This document shows positions 1-8,052 of a DNA stretch of 27,932 bases, in pieces. The stretch spans positions 13,630 to 41,561 of the forward strand of contig DJFY01000029.1 in assembly GCA_002431545.1 (NCBI GenBank), given 5' to 3'. The notes beneath the pieces are model-generated. The model saw only the letters and a list, made by a program, of their open reading frames with translations, made no database searches and had not been told where the DNA came from. Position numbers and translations under genes: made by a program. This stretch comes from Cellvibrionales bacterium UBA5860 (lineage in GTDB: Bacteria; Pseudomonadota; Gammaproteobacteria; Pseudomonadales; Porticoccaceae). Numbering within the stretch: position 1 is the stretch's first letter; each line of letters starts with the position of its first letter.

Positions 1-1344
1 CCTTTCCATCCCTACTACACCGTCCATGATCTGGTGCCCATCACCGTATTCCTGTTTGTCTTCTGTTTTATTATTTTCTTTATGCCGGAAATGGGCGGCT
101 ATTTCATCGAGTTTGCCAATTTTGAAGAGGCCAACCCGCTGAAAACACCCGAGCATATCGCGCCGGTCTGGTACTTTACGCCGTTCTATTCGATGTTGCG
201 TGCAGTCACCATCGAGATTGGCCCGCTGAACGCCAAGTTCCTCGGCTTCCTGGTGATGGCGGCGGCGGTAGCCATCTTGTTTGTCCTGCCCTGGCTCGAT
301 CGCAGTCCAGTCAAATCGATTCGCTACAAAGGCAAAATCAGCCGTGTGGCGATTATTGTTTTTGCGGCGGCATTCATTATTCTCGGCGTCCTGGGTGTTA
401 AGGCGCCCACACCGGCGCGAACTGCTCTGGCCCAAATCTGTACAGTGCTTTACTTCCTGTATTTTTTTGCCATGCCATTTTGGACAAAAATGGAAAAAAC
501 CCTTCCCGAGCCTGAACGCGTCACTATGGATGGAGGGATGGGTTTTTGGCGGGCAATAGGTGTTCTGGCGATTCTGATAGTCTTGGTAGCTGCGCCTTTG
601 AAGGCTGTCGGCGCCGAATCAGCTTATGACTGCGGCACGATTCCCTGCGATGAGTTTAAAGCAGATCCCAGCGATAAGGCTTCTCTGCAGCACGGAGCAA
701 AACTGTTCGTCAACTACTGCATGGGCTGTCATTCAGCTCAGTATTCGCGCTGGGAGCGCGTCGCGGACGACCTGGGAATCCCTCACGAAATGGCGCTTGA
801 AAACCTGGTGTTTACCGATCAGAAAATCGGTGAGTTGATGGAGATTTCCATGCCGGAAAAATCGGCAAAGGAATGGTTCGGAGCGCCACCGCCTGATCTG
901 ACGCTGGCGACGCGCGCCCGGCAACCGGAGTGGATCTATACTTACCTGCGTCACTTTTACGCGGATGAATCGCGCCCTATCGGCGTCAACAACAAGGTAT
1001 TTAAGGACGTGGGCATGCCGCATGTCTTACTCGACTTGCAGGGCTTACCCGAGTGCGCGCCCGGCCCGGTACTGGCGAGCAACGGCGGTATTCGCGTCGA
1101 CCCGCTCACCAGTGAACCGATTTTAGCCGACCCCTGCGGTAGTTACGCGTTGGCGACTCCCGGCAAACTGTCGCCTGAAGAGTACGACGAAGCAGTGTAC
1201 GACCTGGTGAACTTTATGGCCTACCTGGCAAATCCGGTGGTCGAGGAAAGTCGCCGTACGGGTGTCTACGTGCTGTTATTTATCCTGTTTTTGCTCGTGT
1301 GGGTAGTGTTATTGAACCGGGAATACTGGAAAGACGTGCACTAA
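1..1344 (+). CDS. Cytochrome b (C-terminal part) fused to cytochrome c1, bc1 complex; 5' partial
   Basis: The frame is open from base 1 to the stop at 1342-1344, so the gene begins before the window. The first ~170 codons are the last helices of cytochrome b: an HPYYT segment at the edge, then a Qo-site motif reading PVWY (163-174), a known variant of PEWY. Without any stop, the cytochrome b tail (PERVT) runs into a hydrophobic signal-like helix (about 546-610) and then cytochrome c1. The c-type heme site CMGCH is at 718-732, and a likely axial Met lies in the VGMP motif (Met codon 1015). A C-terminal membrane anchor follows at about 1260-1320. The protein belongs to ubiquinol:cytochrome c oxidoreductase in the inner membrane. 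In many gammaproteobacteria the b and c1 subunits are separate genes; the fusion resembles alphaproteobacterial fbcH. Processing by signal peptidase at the internal helix is inferred. sspA-sspB follow, as is usual in this class. Confidence 0.93.
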   Translation, partial: PFHPYYTVHDLVPITVFLFVFCFIIFFMPEMGGYFIEFANFEEANPLKTPEHIAPVWYFTPFYSMLRAVTIEIGPLNAKFLGFLVMAAAVAILFVLPWLDRSPVKSIRYKGKISRVAIIVFAAAFIILGVLGVKAPTPARTALAQICTVLYFLYFFAMPFWTKMEKTLPEPERVTMDGGMGFWRAIGVLAILIVLVAAPLKAVGAESAYDCGTIPCDEFKADPSDKASLQHGAKLFVNYCMGCHSAQYSRWERVADDLGIPHEMALENLVFTDQKIGELMEISMPEKSAKEWFGAPPPDLTLATRARQPEWIYTYLRHFYADESRPIGVNNKVFKDVGMPHVLLDLQGLPECAPGPVLASNGGIRVDPLTSEPILADPCGSYALATPGKLSPEEYDEAVYDLVNFMAYLANPVVEESRRTGVYVLLFILFLLVWVVLLNREYWKDVH

Positions 1345-1402
1345 TGCGTCGAGACCCGACGCCGGGTGGTCCGGCGGCAGATTTCAGTTTGAGGTGATTG
1401 CA

Positions 1403-2035
1403 ATGACAACTGTAACAAAGCGCTCGGGAATGACGCTGTTTTCTGATCCGGCGTGTCACTATTGTCATCGCGTGCGCATCGTGCTGGCGGAAAAAGGTGT
1501 CACGGTGGATATCGAAGATATCGATCCCGGCAATGTCAGCGACGAACTGGTCGAGCTGAACCCCTATGCCACGGTGCCCACCCTCGTGGACAAGGATCTG
1601 TCCCTGTACGAATCGAAGGTGATGATGGAATATCTCGACGAGCGGTTTCCTCATCCGCCTCTGCTGCCGGTATATCCAGTGGCGCGCGCCCTGCACCGGC
1701 AATTCATGCATCGCATTGAAAAAGACTGGTGCGATAAGGTCGATCAGATTCAGAAAAAAGGCGGTACTAAAGCCGGGGATACGGCGCGCAAGGAATTGCG
1801 CGACAGTTTCCTAGGCGTGGCCCCTATATTCGCCGAGCAACCTTATTTCATGCACGACGAATTTACGCTCGTCGATTGTTGTCTGGCGCCGCTACTCTGG
1901 CGGTTTGACATGCTCGGTATTAAATTGCCTAATTCCAAGCAGGCAAAGCCCCTGTTGGCCTATATGCAGCGATTGTTCGAGAGGCCGGCATTCGTAGCGA
2001 GCCTGACTGAAGCCGAGCTTGAGATGAAAGCCTGA
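1403..2035 (+). CDS. sspA: Stringent starvation protein A (SspA), RNA polymerase-associated GST-fold protein
   Basis: The 210-residue product matches E. coli SspA over its whole length, including LAEKGV, NPYATVPTLVDKDL and the PHPPL surface loop near residue 82. The E. coli protein binds RNA polymerase and acts in the acid and stationary-phase response. The N-terminal half is a thioredoxin fold and the C-terminal half an alpha-helical GST domain. An in-frame GTG lies upstream at 1394, but GAGG at 1391-1394 sits eight bases before the ATG at 1403, so I chose that ATG. One oddity is a CHYC motif (residues 18-21), where E. coli and Pseudomonas SspA, as I recall them, have no CxxC pair. sspB follows 77 bases later, probably in the same operon. 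Confidence 0.95.
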   Translation: MTTVTKRSGMTLFSDPACHYCHRVRIVLAEKGVTVDIEDIDPGNVSDELVELNPYATVPTLVDKDLSLYESKVMMEYLDERFPHPPLLPVYPVARALHRQFMHRIEKDWCDKVDQIQKKGGTKAGDTARKELRDSFLGVAPIFAEQPYFMHDEFTLVDCCLAPLLWRFDMLGIKLPNSKQAKPLLAYMQRLFERPAFVASLTEAELEMKA

Positions 2036-2112
2036 CCACCCGGTCTTCAGGATGTCACAGCCATTTTCCGATAGTGAAAACGGTATTCTACCCAGAGACC
2101 CAGGCGGCACCT

Positions 2113-2523
2113 ATGGCCATGACATCCAATCGATCCTACCTGATTCGGGCCTTCTACGAGTGGATCGTAGACAACAACTGCACGCCTTATATCGCGGTAA
2201 ACGCCCTGGATAAGGCAGTCGAGGTACCGCAAAGTTACGTTGCAGATGGTCAGATTGTTCTCAATATTGCACCGCGGGCGGTGGCCGACCTGGTAATGAA
2301 TAACGAGGGCATCAGTTTCAATGCCCGGTTTGGGGGTATTCCCACTGATATCGTGGTGCCAACGCGGGCGGTAATGGGTATTTATGCCCAGGAAAACGGT
2401 CAGGGTATCGCGTTTCAGGTTGAAGATGAAACTGACCCGGAACCCTCAGACCCGCGCCCTGACAGTGGCGGAAATAAAAATCCAGCGGGCGCCGCCAAGA
2501 GCCGGCTGCGCGTGGTGAAATAA
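2113..2523 (+). CDS. sspB: ClpXP protease specificity-enhancing factor SspB
   Basis: SspB is a cytoplasmic adaptor that binds ssrA-tagged and other substrates and delivers them to ClpXP. The substrate-binding domain is clear: YLIRAFYEW near the start, then DGQIVLNIAPRAV and FNARFGGIP, all diagnostic. It is followed by an acidic, proline-rich flexible linker. The last six residues, RLRVVK, form the ClpX-docking peptide seen in E. coli SspB. The reading frame can be extended to a GTG at 2074, but homology begins at the ATG at 2113, with GGCGG just upstream; the ATG at 2119 is also possible. From 2113 the product is 136 residues, shorter than the 165 of E. coli because the linker is shorter. It lies directly after sspA, as in other gammaproteobacteria. 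Confidence 0.93.
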   Translation: MAMTSNRSYLIRAFYEWIVDNNCTPYIAVNALDKAVEVPQSYVADGQIVLNIAPRAVADLVMNNEGISFNARFGGIPTDIVVPTRAVMGIYAQENGQGIAFQVEDETDPEPSDPRPDSGGNKNPAGAAKSRLRVVK

Positions 2524-2756
2524 GCCATTAAGGGCGCGGGCTTTGGTTGCTGGATGTGGTTATTTAGTGTGCTCGACCGGGGCTGCAACGGAATAGGCAG
2601 CGAGAATAGATAGACCGAGATATTCCGAAACCGATATGTATTTTATTATTCCCGATGACGAGATAATTCGGGTAGCACTGTAGCGTAAATTGAGTAATTG
2701 GCGTTTAGTAAGTTTTAAATTAGACAGTATTGCCCGAAGTGGCTACGGAGATGACG

Positions 2757-3935
2757 ATGAATGATCAATTGGTGATATGTGGCTATGCGCGTACCCCCAT
2801 GGGCGGCATGATGGGCGCGCTTTCCGATATGCCTGCTCCTCAGCTCGGATCTGCGGCGATTTCTGCGGCTCTGGGTCGCGCTGGTGTCGAGGTCGACAGC
2901 GTCGAAGAAGTACTGATGGGTTGTGTGCTACCTGCCGGACTCGGGCAATCTCCTGCGCGGCAGGCGGCGCTGGGTGCGGGCATCCCCGCGGCTGCGGGAA
3001 CCACCACCGTCAATAAAATGTGTGGCTCCGGCATGAAAACAGTCATGATGGCCTGCGATACGCTGGCTGCCGGTCAGTCGGATATCGTCGTCGCCGGCGG
3101 CATGGAAAGCATGAGTAATGCCCCCTACCTGTTAAACAAGGCGCGTAGCGGCTACCGCATCGGTCACGGCGAGATGCTCGACCATATGTATATTGATGGG
3201 CTTCAGGACGCCTACTCTGGTGGACTGATGGGTAGTTTCGCGGAGCAATGTGCCGACAAGTACGCGTTCACGCGCGAGGAGCAGGACGCCTATGCTCTCG
3301 AGTCACTGAGTCGTGCCAGTAAGGCCATTGCCGACGGCAATTTCAAGCAGGAAATTGAGCCCGTTACTGTGAAATCCCGCAAGTCGGAAACGCTTGTCGA
3401 GATCGACGAACAGCCCGGTAACGCCAGGCCCGACAAAATTCCCCATCTGGGCCCAGCGTTCCGCGAGAACGGCACTGTCACTGCCGCGAACTCCAGTTCA
3501 ATTTCCGATGGTGCGGCGGCCCTGGTATTGACCCGCGAGAGCATCGCCGAAAGCCGAAATCTGAAGCCCATTGCAGTTATTCGGGGCTATACGCAGTTCG
3601 CCCAGGAGCCGGAGTGGTTTACCACTGCCCCGGTTGGCGCCATGCGTAAATTGCTCGACAAAACCGGCTGGAGCGTTGAAGACGTCGACCTGTTTGAAAT
3701 TAACGAGGCTTTCGCCGTGGTAGCTATGGCGGCAATGAGAGAGCTTAACCTCCCACACGATCGCGTCAATGTGCATGGCGGCGCCTGCGCGCTGGGTCAT
3801 CCGCTGGGGGCGAGCGGCGCGCGCATTATCGTTACATTGTTGTCTGCGCTGCAGCAATACGGTAAGAAAAAAGGCGTTGCCAGCCTGTGCATCGGCGGCG
3901 GCGAGGCGACTGCGGTCGCGGTGGAGTTGGTCTAG
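2757..3935 (+). CDS. Acetyl-CoA C-acetyltransferase (biosynthetic-type thiolase)
   Basis: This is a thiolase of 392 residues that reversibly condenses two acetyl-CoA to acetoacetyl-CoA, or cleaves 3-ketoacyl-CoA. With the start at 2757 the catalytic residues fall at Cys89 (KMCGSG), His348 (GHPLGASG) and Cys378 (CIGGG), the same numbering as Zoogloea PhaA. GGAG at 2747-2750 is correctly spaced for that ATG and too close for the ATG at 2751. Upstream, TTGAGT at 2690 and TTTTAA at 2713 are 17 bases apart and could be a weak promoter. The gene stands alone, followed by a strong terminator. No phaB, phaC or fadB is in the window, so acetoacetyl-CoA synthesis and ketoacyl-CoA breakdown cannot be told apart. 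Confidence 0.92.
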   Translation: MNDQLVICGYARTPMGGMMGALSDMPAPQLGSAAISAALGRAGVEVDSVEEVLMGCVLPAGLGQSPARQAALGAGIPAAAGTTTVNKMCGSGMKTVMMACDTLAAGQSDIVVAGGMESMSNAPYLLNKARSGYRIGHGEMLDHMYIDGLQDAYSGGLMGSFAEQCADKYAFTREEQDAYALESLSRASKAIADGNFKQEIEPVTVKSRKSETLVEIDEQPGNARPDKIPHLGPAFRENGTVTAANSSSISDGAAALVLTRESIAESRNLKPIAVIRGYTQFAQEPEWFTTAPVGAMRKLLDKTGWSVEDVDLFEINEAFAVVAMAAMRELNLPHDRVNVHGGACALGHPLGASGARIIVTLLSALQQYGKKKGVASLCIGGGEATAVAVELV

Positions 3936-3961
3936 ACAGCGCAGCGAGCCTGTTTTCGTCC

Positions 3962-3987
3962 AAGCCCGGCCAACGCCGGGCTTTTTA
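3962..3987 (+). terminator. Rho-independent terminator after the thiolase
   Basis: A perfect nine-base-pair stem, AAGCCCGGC (3962-3970) with GCCGGGCTT (3975-3983), closes a CAAC loop and runs into a T-tract. It sits 26 bases after the thiolase stop. The converging gene on the other strand ends at 4100. The T-tract is only on the + side, so it mainly serves the thiolase. Confidence 0.9.
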
Positions 3988-4099
3988 TTGCCTGTTGTTC
4001 GGGTGTTGGCTGCTCGTCGCGCGCGATACATCCCGGCCGGGTGGTAGGAAACTACAGCAAGTCTGAGAAAGTCGCGTATATTGCCGTTCGGCTGGCATC

Positions 4100-5713
4100 T
4101 CAGAGTCCGGCGGGTTGCTTGTGCGGCGCGCGGTTATCGCTTTGACTGATTATCGGTTGGTTTGCGGCGACACTCAGTGCTATTGCCTGGCGCATCAGCC
4201 TGTCGTCATCGGCGGTGACTCTCTCCAGCTGGCGCAGGTAGTCGAGTCCCGACTGTACTGTTACGACTTCGGTAAACACTCCCGGCTCGTCCTCCGCCAA
4301 TTGCCAGGAGTGCGCGCCATTCCTTTTGCACAGTGCGCGAATTTGCTGCATCGCTGTGTGAAAGGCTTCCCGGTTTTCCTCAGCGACGCGGTAGGTCCTG
4401 GAAAGGGTGACTAGCCCGGCATTCCGGTCGATATTGTGAGGGCCGATGGCGGCTGGTATTTCAGCGCGCGTGTGGTCGCGATCCCGGCTGCTCAGGGGCA
4501 GCCAAGCGCTTAACAGCAGTGTGGCGAGGGTGCCTGCGCCCGCGACAGCCAGTCCGGTGCTGATGCCTACCTTATCTGCCAGGTAACCCCAGAAAGCGCT
4601 GCTCGGTGTCGCGCTGGCGCCGTAACTGAGCATGACAATGGCCAGCGCCCGGGCGCGTACCCAGTCGGGTACGGTCAACTGGCAGGCCACGATCAGCGAG
4701 GAAAATCCGGTAATCCAGGCCAGCCCCATGACTACGGCGATAGCGCCGGCGACAAATAGTGATTGCGCGGCAGCCAGTGCCAGCAGGCCGAGGCCGTAGA
4801 GTACCGTGGTTATGCCAAACAACGCATTGCGCGACCACCGGGCATAGAGCCGGGGCATCACCATCGCGCCGCTGACCGCTCCGATGCCCGTCAGCGCCAT
4901 CAATGCACCGTAGGACTCGGCGCTGGCGGAGAATTCGCGAATAAGTAGAGCCGGCATCAATGACCAAAAGGCGCTGGCAAAGACAAAAAAGGCCACGCAG
5001 CGGGCCAGCACAACGAGAAATTCGCGATCGTGCAGGGTGTAGTCGATACCGCCTTTGAGCGCACGCAGGAAGTTTTCAGCGGGCAGGCGGCTCTCGTGGC
5101 CGAGGGTGTGGGGAAAGCGCAAATATAAGATAGTCAGTATGACGATAAAGGACAGCGCGTTAAGGGCAAATACCACATAGGGCCCGGTCATGGCGATAAT
5201 CAGGCCACCCAGGGCAGGGCCGATGGCTTTGCTGGCATTGGTGCTCAGGGAGTTCAGGGTAATGGCCTGGGGCAATTCGTTTTTTGGCACGAAAGCCGGA
5301 ATACACGCAGAGAAAGCTGGCCGCATCATGGCGTTACCGGTCGCCAGGGCAAAGGTCAGAGCGAGCAACCACCATTCCGTGGTTAGCCCCTGAAAAGTTA
5401 ACAATGTTAGGGCGGTGGCGGACAGTAACATCCAGACGTGCAGCACGAGCAACATGCGTCGGCGGTTAAACAGGTCGGCGAGCGTGCCCGAGGGATAGGA
5501 AAACAGCAAAAAAGGCAGTGTGGTGGCCGTCTGTATCAAGGCCACCAGGAGATTGGATGCCGACAGATTGGCCATCATCCAGGTGACGCCGACCTCGTTC
5601 ATCCAGGTGCCAATATTGGACGCGGTGATGGCGATCCACATAGCGCGGAAAATACGGTAGCGCAGGGGTGACCAGACACTGATGGTCGATGACGAAAACC
5701 CGGTGGCAGACAT
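4100..5713 (-). CDS. MFS transporter with C-terminal soluble domain (MFS_3/EntS-like family)
   Basis: This is a 537-residue inner-membrane protein with about 12 hydrophobic helices across residues 1-410. It has the family signature after helix 2 (SGTLADLFNRRR, about residues 75-86) and the conserved helix-4/5 segments MMRPAFSACIP and NASKAIGPALGG. This pattern fits the MFS_3 group, which includes the enterobactin exporter EntS and is often annotated as an exporter of small molecules. Residues ~435-520 form an extra soluble domain (YRVAEENREAFHTAM ... VFTEVVTVQSGLDYLRQLERVT) that resembles antibiotic-monooxygenase-like ferredoxin folds often attached to this family. The substrate is unknown. 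It lies 116 bases after ubiX on the same strand and may be cotranscribed. No strong ribosome-binding site is visible at this start. Confidence 0.85.
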   Translation of the reverse strand: MSATGFSSSTISVWSPLRYRIFRAMWIAITASNIGTWMNEVGVTWMMANLSASNLLVALIQTATTLPFLLFSYPSGTLADLFNRRRMLLVLHVWMLLSATALTLLTFQGLTTEWWLLALTFALATGNAMMRPAFSACIPAFVPKNELPQAITLNSLSTNASKAIGPALGGLIIAMTGPYVVFALNALSFIVILTILYLRFPHTLGHESRLPAENFLRALKGGIDYTLHDREFLVVLARCVAFFVFASAFWSLMPALLIREFSASAESYGALMALTGIGAVSGAMVMPRLYARWSRNALFGITTVLYGLGLLALAAAQSLFVAGAIAVVMGLAWITGFSSLIVACQLTVPDWVRARALAIVMLSYGASATPSSAFWGYLADKVGISTGLAVAGAGTLATLLLSAWLPLSSRDRDHTRAEIPAAIGPHNIDRNAGLVTLSRTYRVAEENREAFHTAMQQIRALCKRNGAHSWQLAEDEPGVFTEVVTVQSGLDYLRQLERVTADDDRLMRQAIALSVAANQPIISQSDNRAPHKQPAGL

Positions 5714-5829
5714 TTACTTCAGCATAATTCCGCGCAAGACAACTCAGCTAGCATAACAGGAAGCCGTTTCGAGACGCTCACGACCATCAGCCTTAGGGTC
5801 AGGGTCCCAGCGGTGTCGAGCCGCGGGTT

Positions 5830-6408
5830 CTAGCGTGTATCGGGTAGCCCGCGCCAGCGCTCTACCAGCGAGGTTTCGATGCCCAGGTGGTCGAGCACGC
5901 GGCCCGCGGTCTGGTCGACGATGTCGTCAATGGTTCTGGGTGCGTTGTAAAACGACGGAACAGGAGGTGCGACTATCCCGCCCATCTCAGTAATAGTGGC
6001 CATATTGCGCAAGTGGACCAGATGCAAGGGCGTTTCCCGCGGTAGTAAAACCAGTGTCCGCGACTCCTTTAAGGTCACGTTAGCCGCCCGTGAAATCAGG
6101 TTATTGTCCAGGCCCGCGGCAATGCTGCCCAGTGTATTCATGGAGCAGGGCGCGATCACCATACCCAATGTGAGGAAAGATCCGCTGGAGATGGCGCAGG
6201 AAATATCGCGGTGGCTGTAAACCACGTCGGCCAATGCTTCAATGCTGGCTTTGTCGTAATCGGTTTCGTGCTGGGCTGTTAACACCGCAGCCGGTGATGT
6301 GATCAGGTGGGTTTCGACCGCCGGCACGTCTTTCAGGATCTCGAGAAGCCGAACACCGTAGATGATGCCGGTAGCGCCGGTGATAGCGATGATTAATGGT
6401 TTGCTCAT
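5830..6408 (-). CDS. ubiX: Flavin prenyltransferase UbiX (UbiX/Pad1 family)
   Basis: UbiX attaches a dimethylallyl group to FMN to make prenylated FMN, the cofactor of UbiD-type decarboxylases. In ubiquinone-making bacteria it serves the ubiquinone pathway. The 192-residue product shows the flavodoxin-like start (IIAITGATGIIYGVRLLE), the SSGSF loop near residue 73, the APCSMNTLGSIA segment, the RE-P-L prenyl-phosphate site and the PPVPSFYNAP motif near the C terminus. Length and motifs are normal. AGGAT lies unusually close to the ATG, about two bases away. No ubiD is in the window, as is common for this gene. Confidence 0.93.
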   Translation of the reverse strand: MSKPLIIAITGATGIIYGVRLLEILKDVPAVETHLITSPAAVLTAQHETDYDKASIEALADVVYSHRDISCAISSGSFLTLGMVIAPCSMNTLGSIAAGLDNNLISRAANVTLKESRTLVLLPRETPLHLVHLRNMATITEMGGIVAPPVPSFYNAPRTIDDIVDQTAGRVLDHLGIETSLVERWRGLPDTR

Positions 6409-6882
6409 ATCCTGTTTGCGCGTTCTCAGGGTTTAGTTTGATTGTTATCTGGTTCTTGTGAAGTCGCTATCGAGCAACCGCTCGGTGAATGCGGGATCGG
6501 GAGCAACTTCGATTCGATCACGATTTCAAAAAAGTCAGCTGTGCTAACAAGGCGATTTATATTGCCCGGGGCAGTGATTCTATAGCCCGTGGCGGCGTTT
6601 AAGAAGCCCGGCGTGGGTCGGGCGGAATCGCGCTCCAGTCGGTGCGACAATGTATTTGCAATAAATCACGCTTGCCTCTACATTAGTGTACTGCTTAGTA
6701 CCGCATTGCTAATAGCCCGATGTCAGCGTAGCACCGACGCTGGGGGTAAGCAGGCCCACTGCGGATTGCCTTGCATGTGGGGTCCAGAGATAGCCGTGAT
6801 TTGACAGGCATTCACTACCAGGCCGGCGCGCGGCGGAGAGTGCTGTTGACTGAAAAGAATGGAAAAAAGTAAGGGGCCGCTT
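6409..6882. other. 474-base non-coding region between ubiX and the RND operon
   Basis: This divergent region separates ubiX (minus) from the efflux operon (plus). Short frames on both strands have no recognisable protein, no good ribosome-binding site and they overlap one another, so I treat the stretch as non-coding. It holds a possible promoter (6656-6684) and two short inverted repeats. One is GTACT-GCTT-AGTAC (6688-6701), just downstream of the -10. The other is CAGCGT-N7-ACGCTG (6724-6742). Either could be an operator for an unlinked TetR/MarR-type regulator. A GCCCG...CGGGC stem at 6606-6625 lacks a T-tract. Confidence 0.5.
6656..6684 (+). promoter_or_regulatory. Candidate sigma70 promoter for the RND efflux operon
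   Basis: TTGCAA (6656-6661) and TACATT (6679-6684) are separated by exactly 17 bases. Transcription would start about 190 bases before the adaptor gene. The inverted repeat at 6688-6701 would lie at the start site, a typical repressor position. Confidence 0.4.
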
Positions 6883-8043
6883 ATGTCGGTTGCGTCAAGA
6901 TTTGCCCGAAACATTTTTATGCTGGCGGCCTGTTGCTTGGTGGCGGCCTGTGATCGGGGCGATAATGCCGCGGGAGAGCGACCACCGCCGCCGGTGGTGG
7001 TCGAGGAAATACAGCAACAGGATTTCCCCCTGATTGCCGAATTGCCGGGTCGTATTCTTGCGATCAGGGTGGCCGAGGTCAGGCCCCAGGTCGGCGGTAT
7101 TCTTCAGAAAAGACTGTTTGAAGAAGGCAGCCTGGTCAATCAGGGCGACCAGCTGTACCAGATCGAGGATGCACAGTACAAAGCCGCTGCCGCGAGCGCC
7201 AGAGCCGAAGTGGCGCAGCGGGAGGCGGTGCTAACGAAAGCCCGCCTGCGTGAAAAGCGCCTGGCGCGACTGATCAACACCAAGGCGGTGAGCCAGGAAG
7301 ACTACGACCTGGCGGCCGCCGAACTGCGCGAGGCCGAAGCGGGCGTTGCGGCAGCACAGGCCGCATTGCGCTCGGCTTCCATCGATCTTGGATATACGCA
7401 AATCGTGGCGCCTATTTCCGGTCGCATTGGTAAGTCGCTGATCACCGAAGGCGCGCTGGTGGAGGCAGAACAGGAAAACGAATTGGCGGTCATACAACAG
7501 ATCGACCAGGTCTATGTCGACATCACCCAGTCCACCACTGAATTGCTGCGTCTGAAAAACGAACTGGCTTCGGGCCGTGTGCGACGAGCCCCTGGGGCGA
7601 TGGCGCTCACGGTGATACTGGACGATGGCAGCGTTTACGGTGAGCGGGGCGAGTTGAAATTCTCTGAAATCAGCGTTGATCAGGGTACGTCGTCGGTCAC
7701 TCTGCGCGGTGTCGTGCCCAATCCTGACCACCTCTTGCTGCCCGGTATGTTTGTGCGCGTCAAAGTCGATCAGGGGGTCCGGGAGAATAGCGTACTGGCG
7801 CCGCAACGGGGCGTTACTTTTGATTATTCCGGTAATGCCACTGCCCTGGTTGTGGGTGCGGACAACGTGGTGCAGAGTAGGGAGCTGCAACTTGGCCAGG
7901 CTTATCGAGATCAATGGCTGGTGTTATCCGGGCTGGAACCCGGTGACAGGATCATCGTCGAGGGCCTGCAAAAAATCAGGAACGGAATGCCGGTCAAGCC
8001 AACGTCTGCCGCAAGTAAAGAAGAAAAGCCGGCGGAGGCGTGA
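6883..8043 (+). CDS. RND efflux periplasmic adaptor lipoprotein (AcrA/MexA type)
   Basis: This membrane-fusion protein of 386 residues links an inner-membrane RND pump to an outer-membrane channel. The N terminus is a lipoprotein signal with lipobox LVAAC, so Cys23 would be lipidated. The usual order follows: first beta-barrel/lipoyl half (VRPQVGGILQKRLFEEGSLVNQGDQLYQIED), an alanine-rich coiled-coil hairpin (~95-165), the second lipoyl half (APISGRIGKS), then beta-barrel and membrane-proximal domains (VPNPDHLLLPGMFVRV). An upstream ATG at 6859 is possible. AAGGGG at 6871-6876 is well placed for 6883, which also gives a normal signal peptide. The pump gene starts nine bases after the stop, so this is an operon. 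Confidence 0.94.
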   Translation: MSVASRFARNIFMLAACCLVAACDRGDNAAGERPPPPVVVEEIQQQDFPLIAELPGRILAIRVAEVRPQVGGILQKRLFEEGSLVNQGDQLYQIEDAQYKAAAASARAEVAQREAVLTKARLREKRLARLINTKAVSQEDYDLAAAELREAEAGVAAAQAALRSASIDLGYTQIVAPISGRIGKSLITEGALVEAEQENELAVIQQIDQVYVDITQSTTELLRLKNELASGRVRRAPGAMALTVILDDGSVYGERGELKFSEISVDQGTSSVTLRGVVPNPDHLLLPGMFVRVKVDQGVRENSVLAPQRGVTFDYSGNATALVVGADNVVQSRELQLGQAYRDQWLVLSGLEPGDRIIVEGLQKIRNGMPVKPTSAASKEEKPAEA

Positions 8044-8052
8044 GGTTCTAGC

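Noticed and set aside
6426..6804. Short frames on both strands in the ubiX-RND gap
   Set aside because: They overlap each other, lack good ribosome-binding sites and match nothing recognised. The region is better explained as regulatory DNA.
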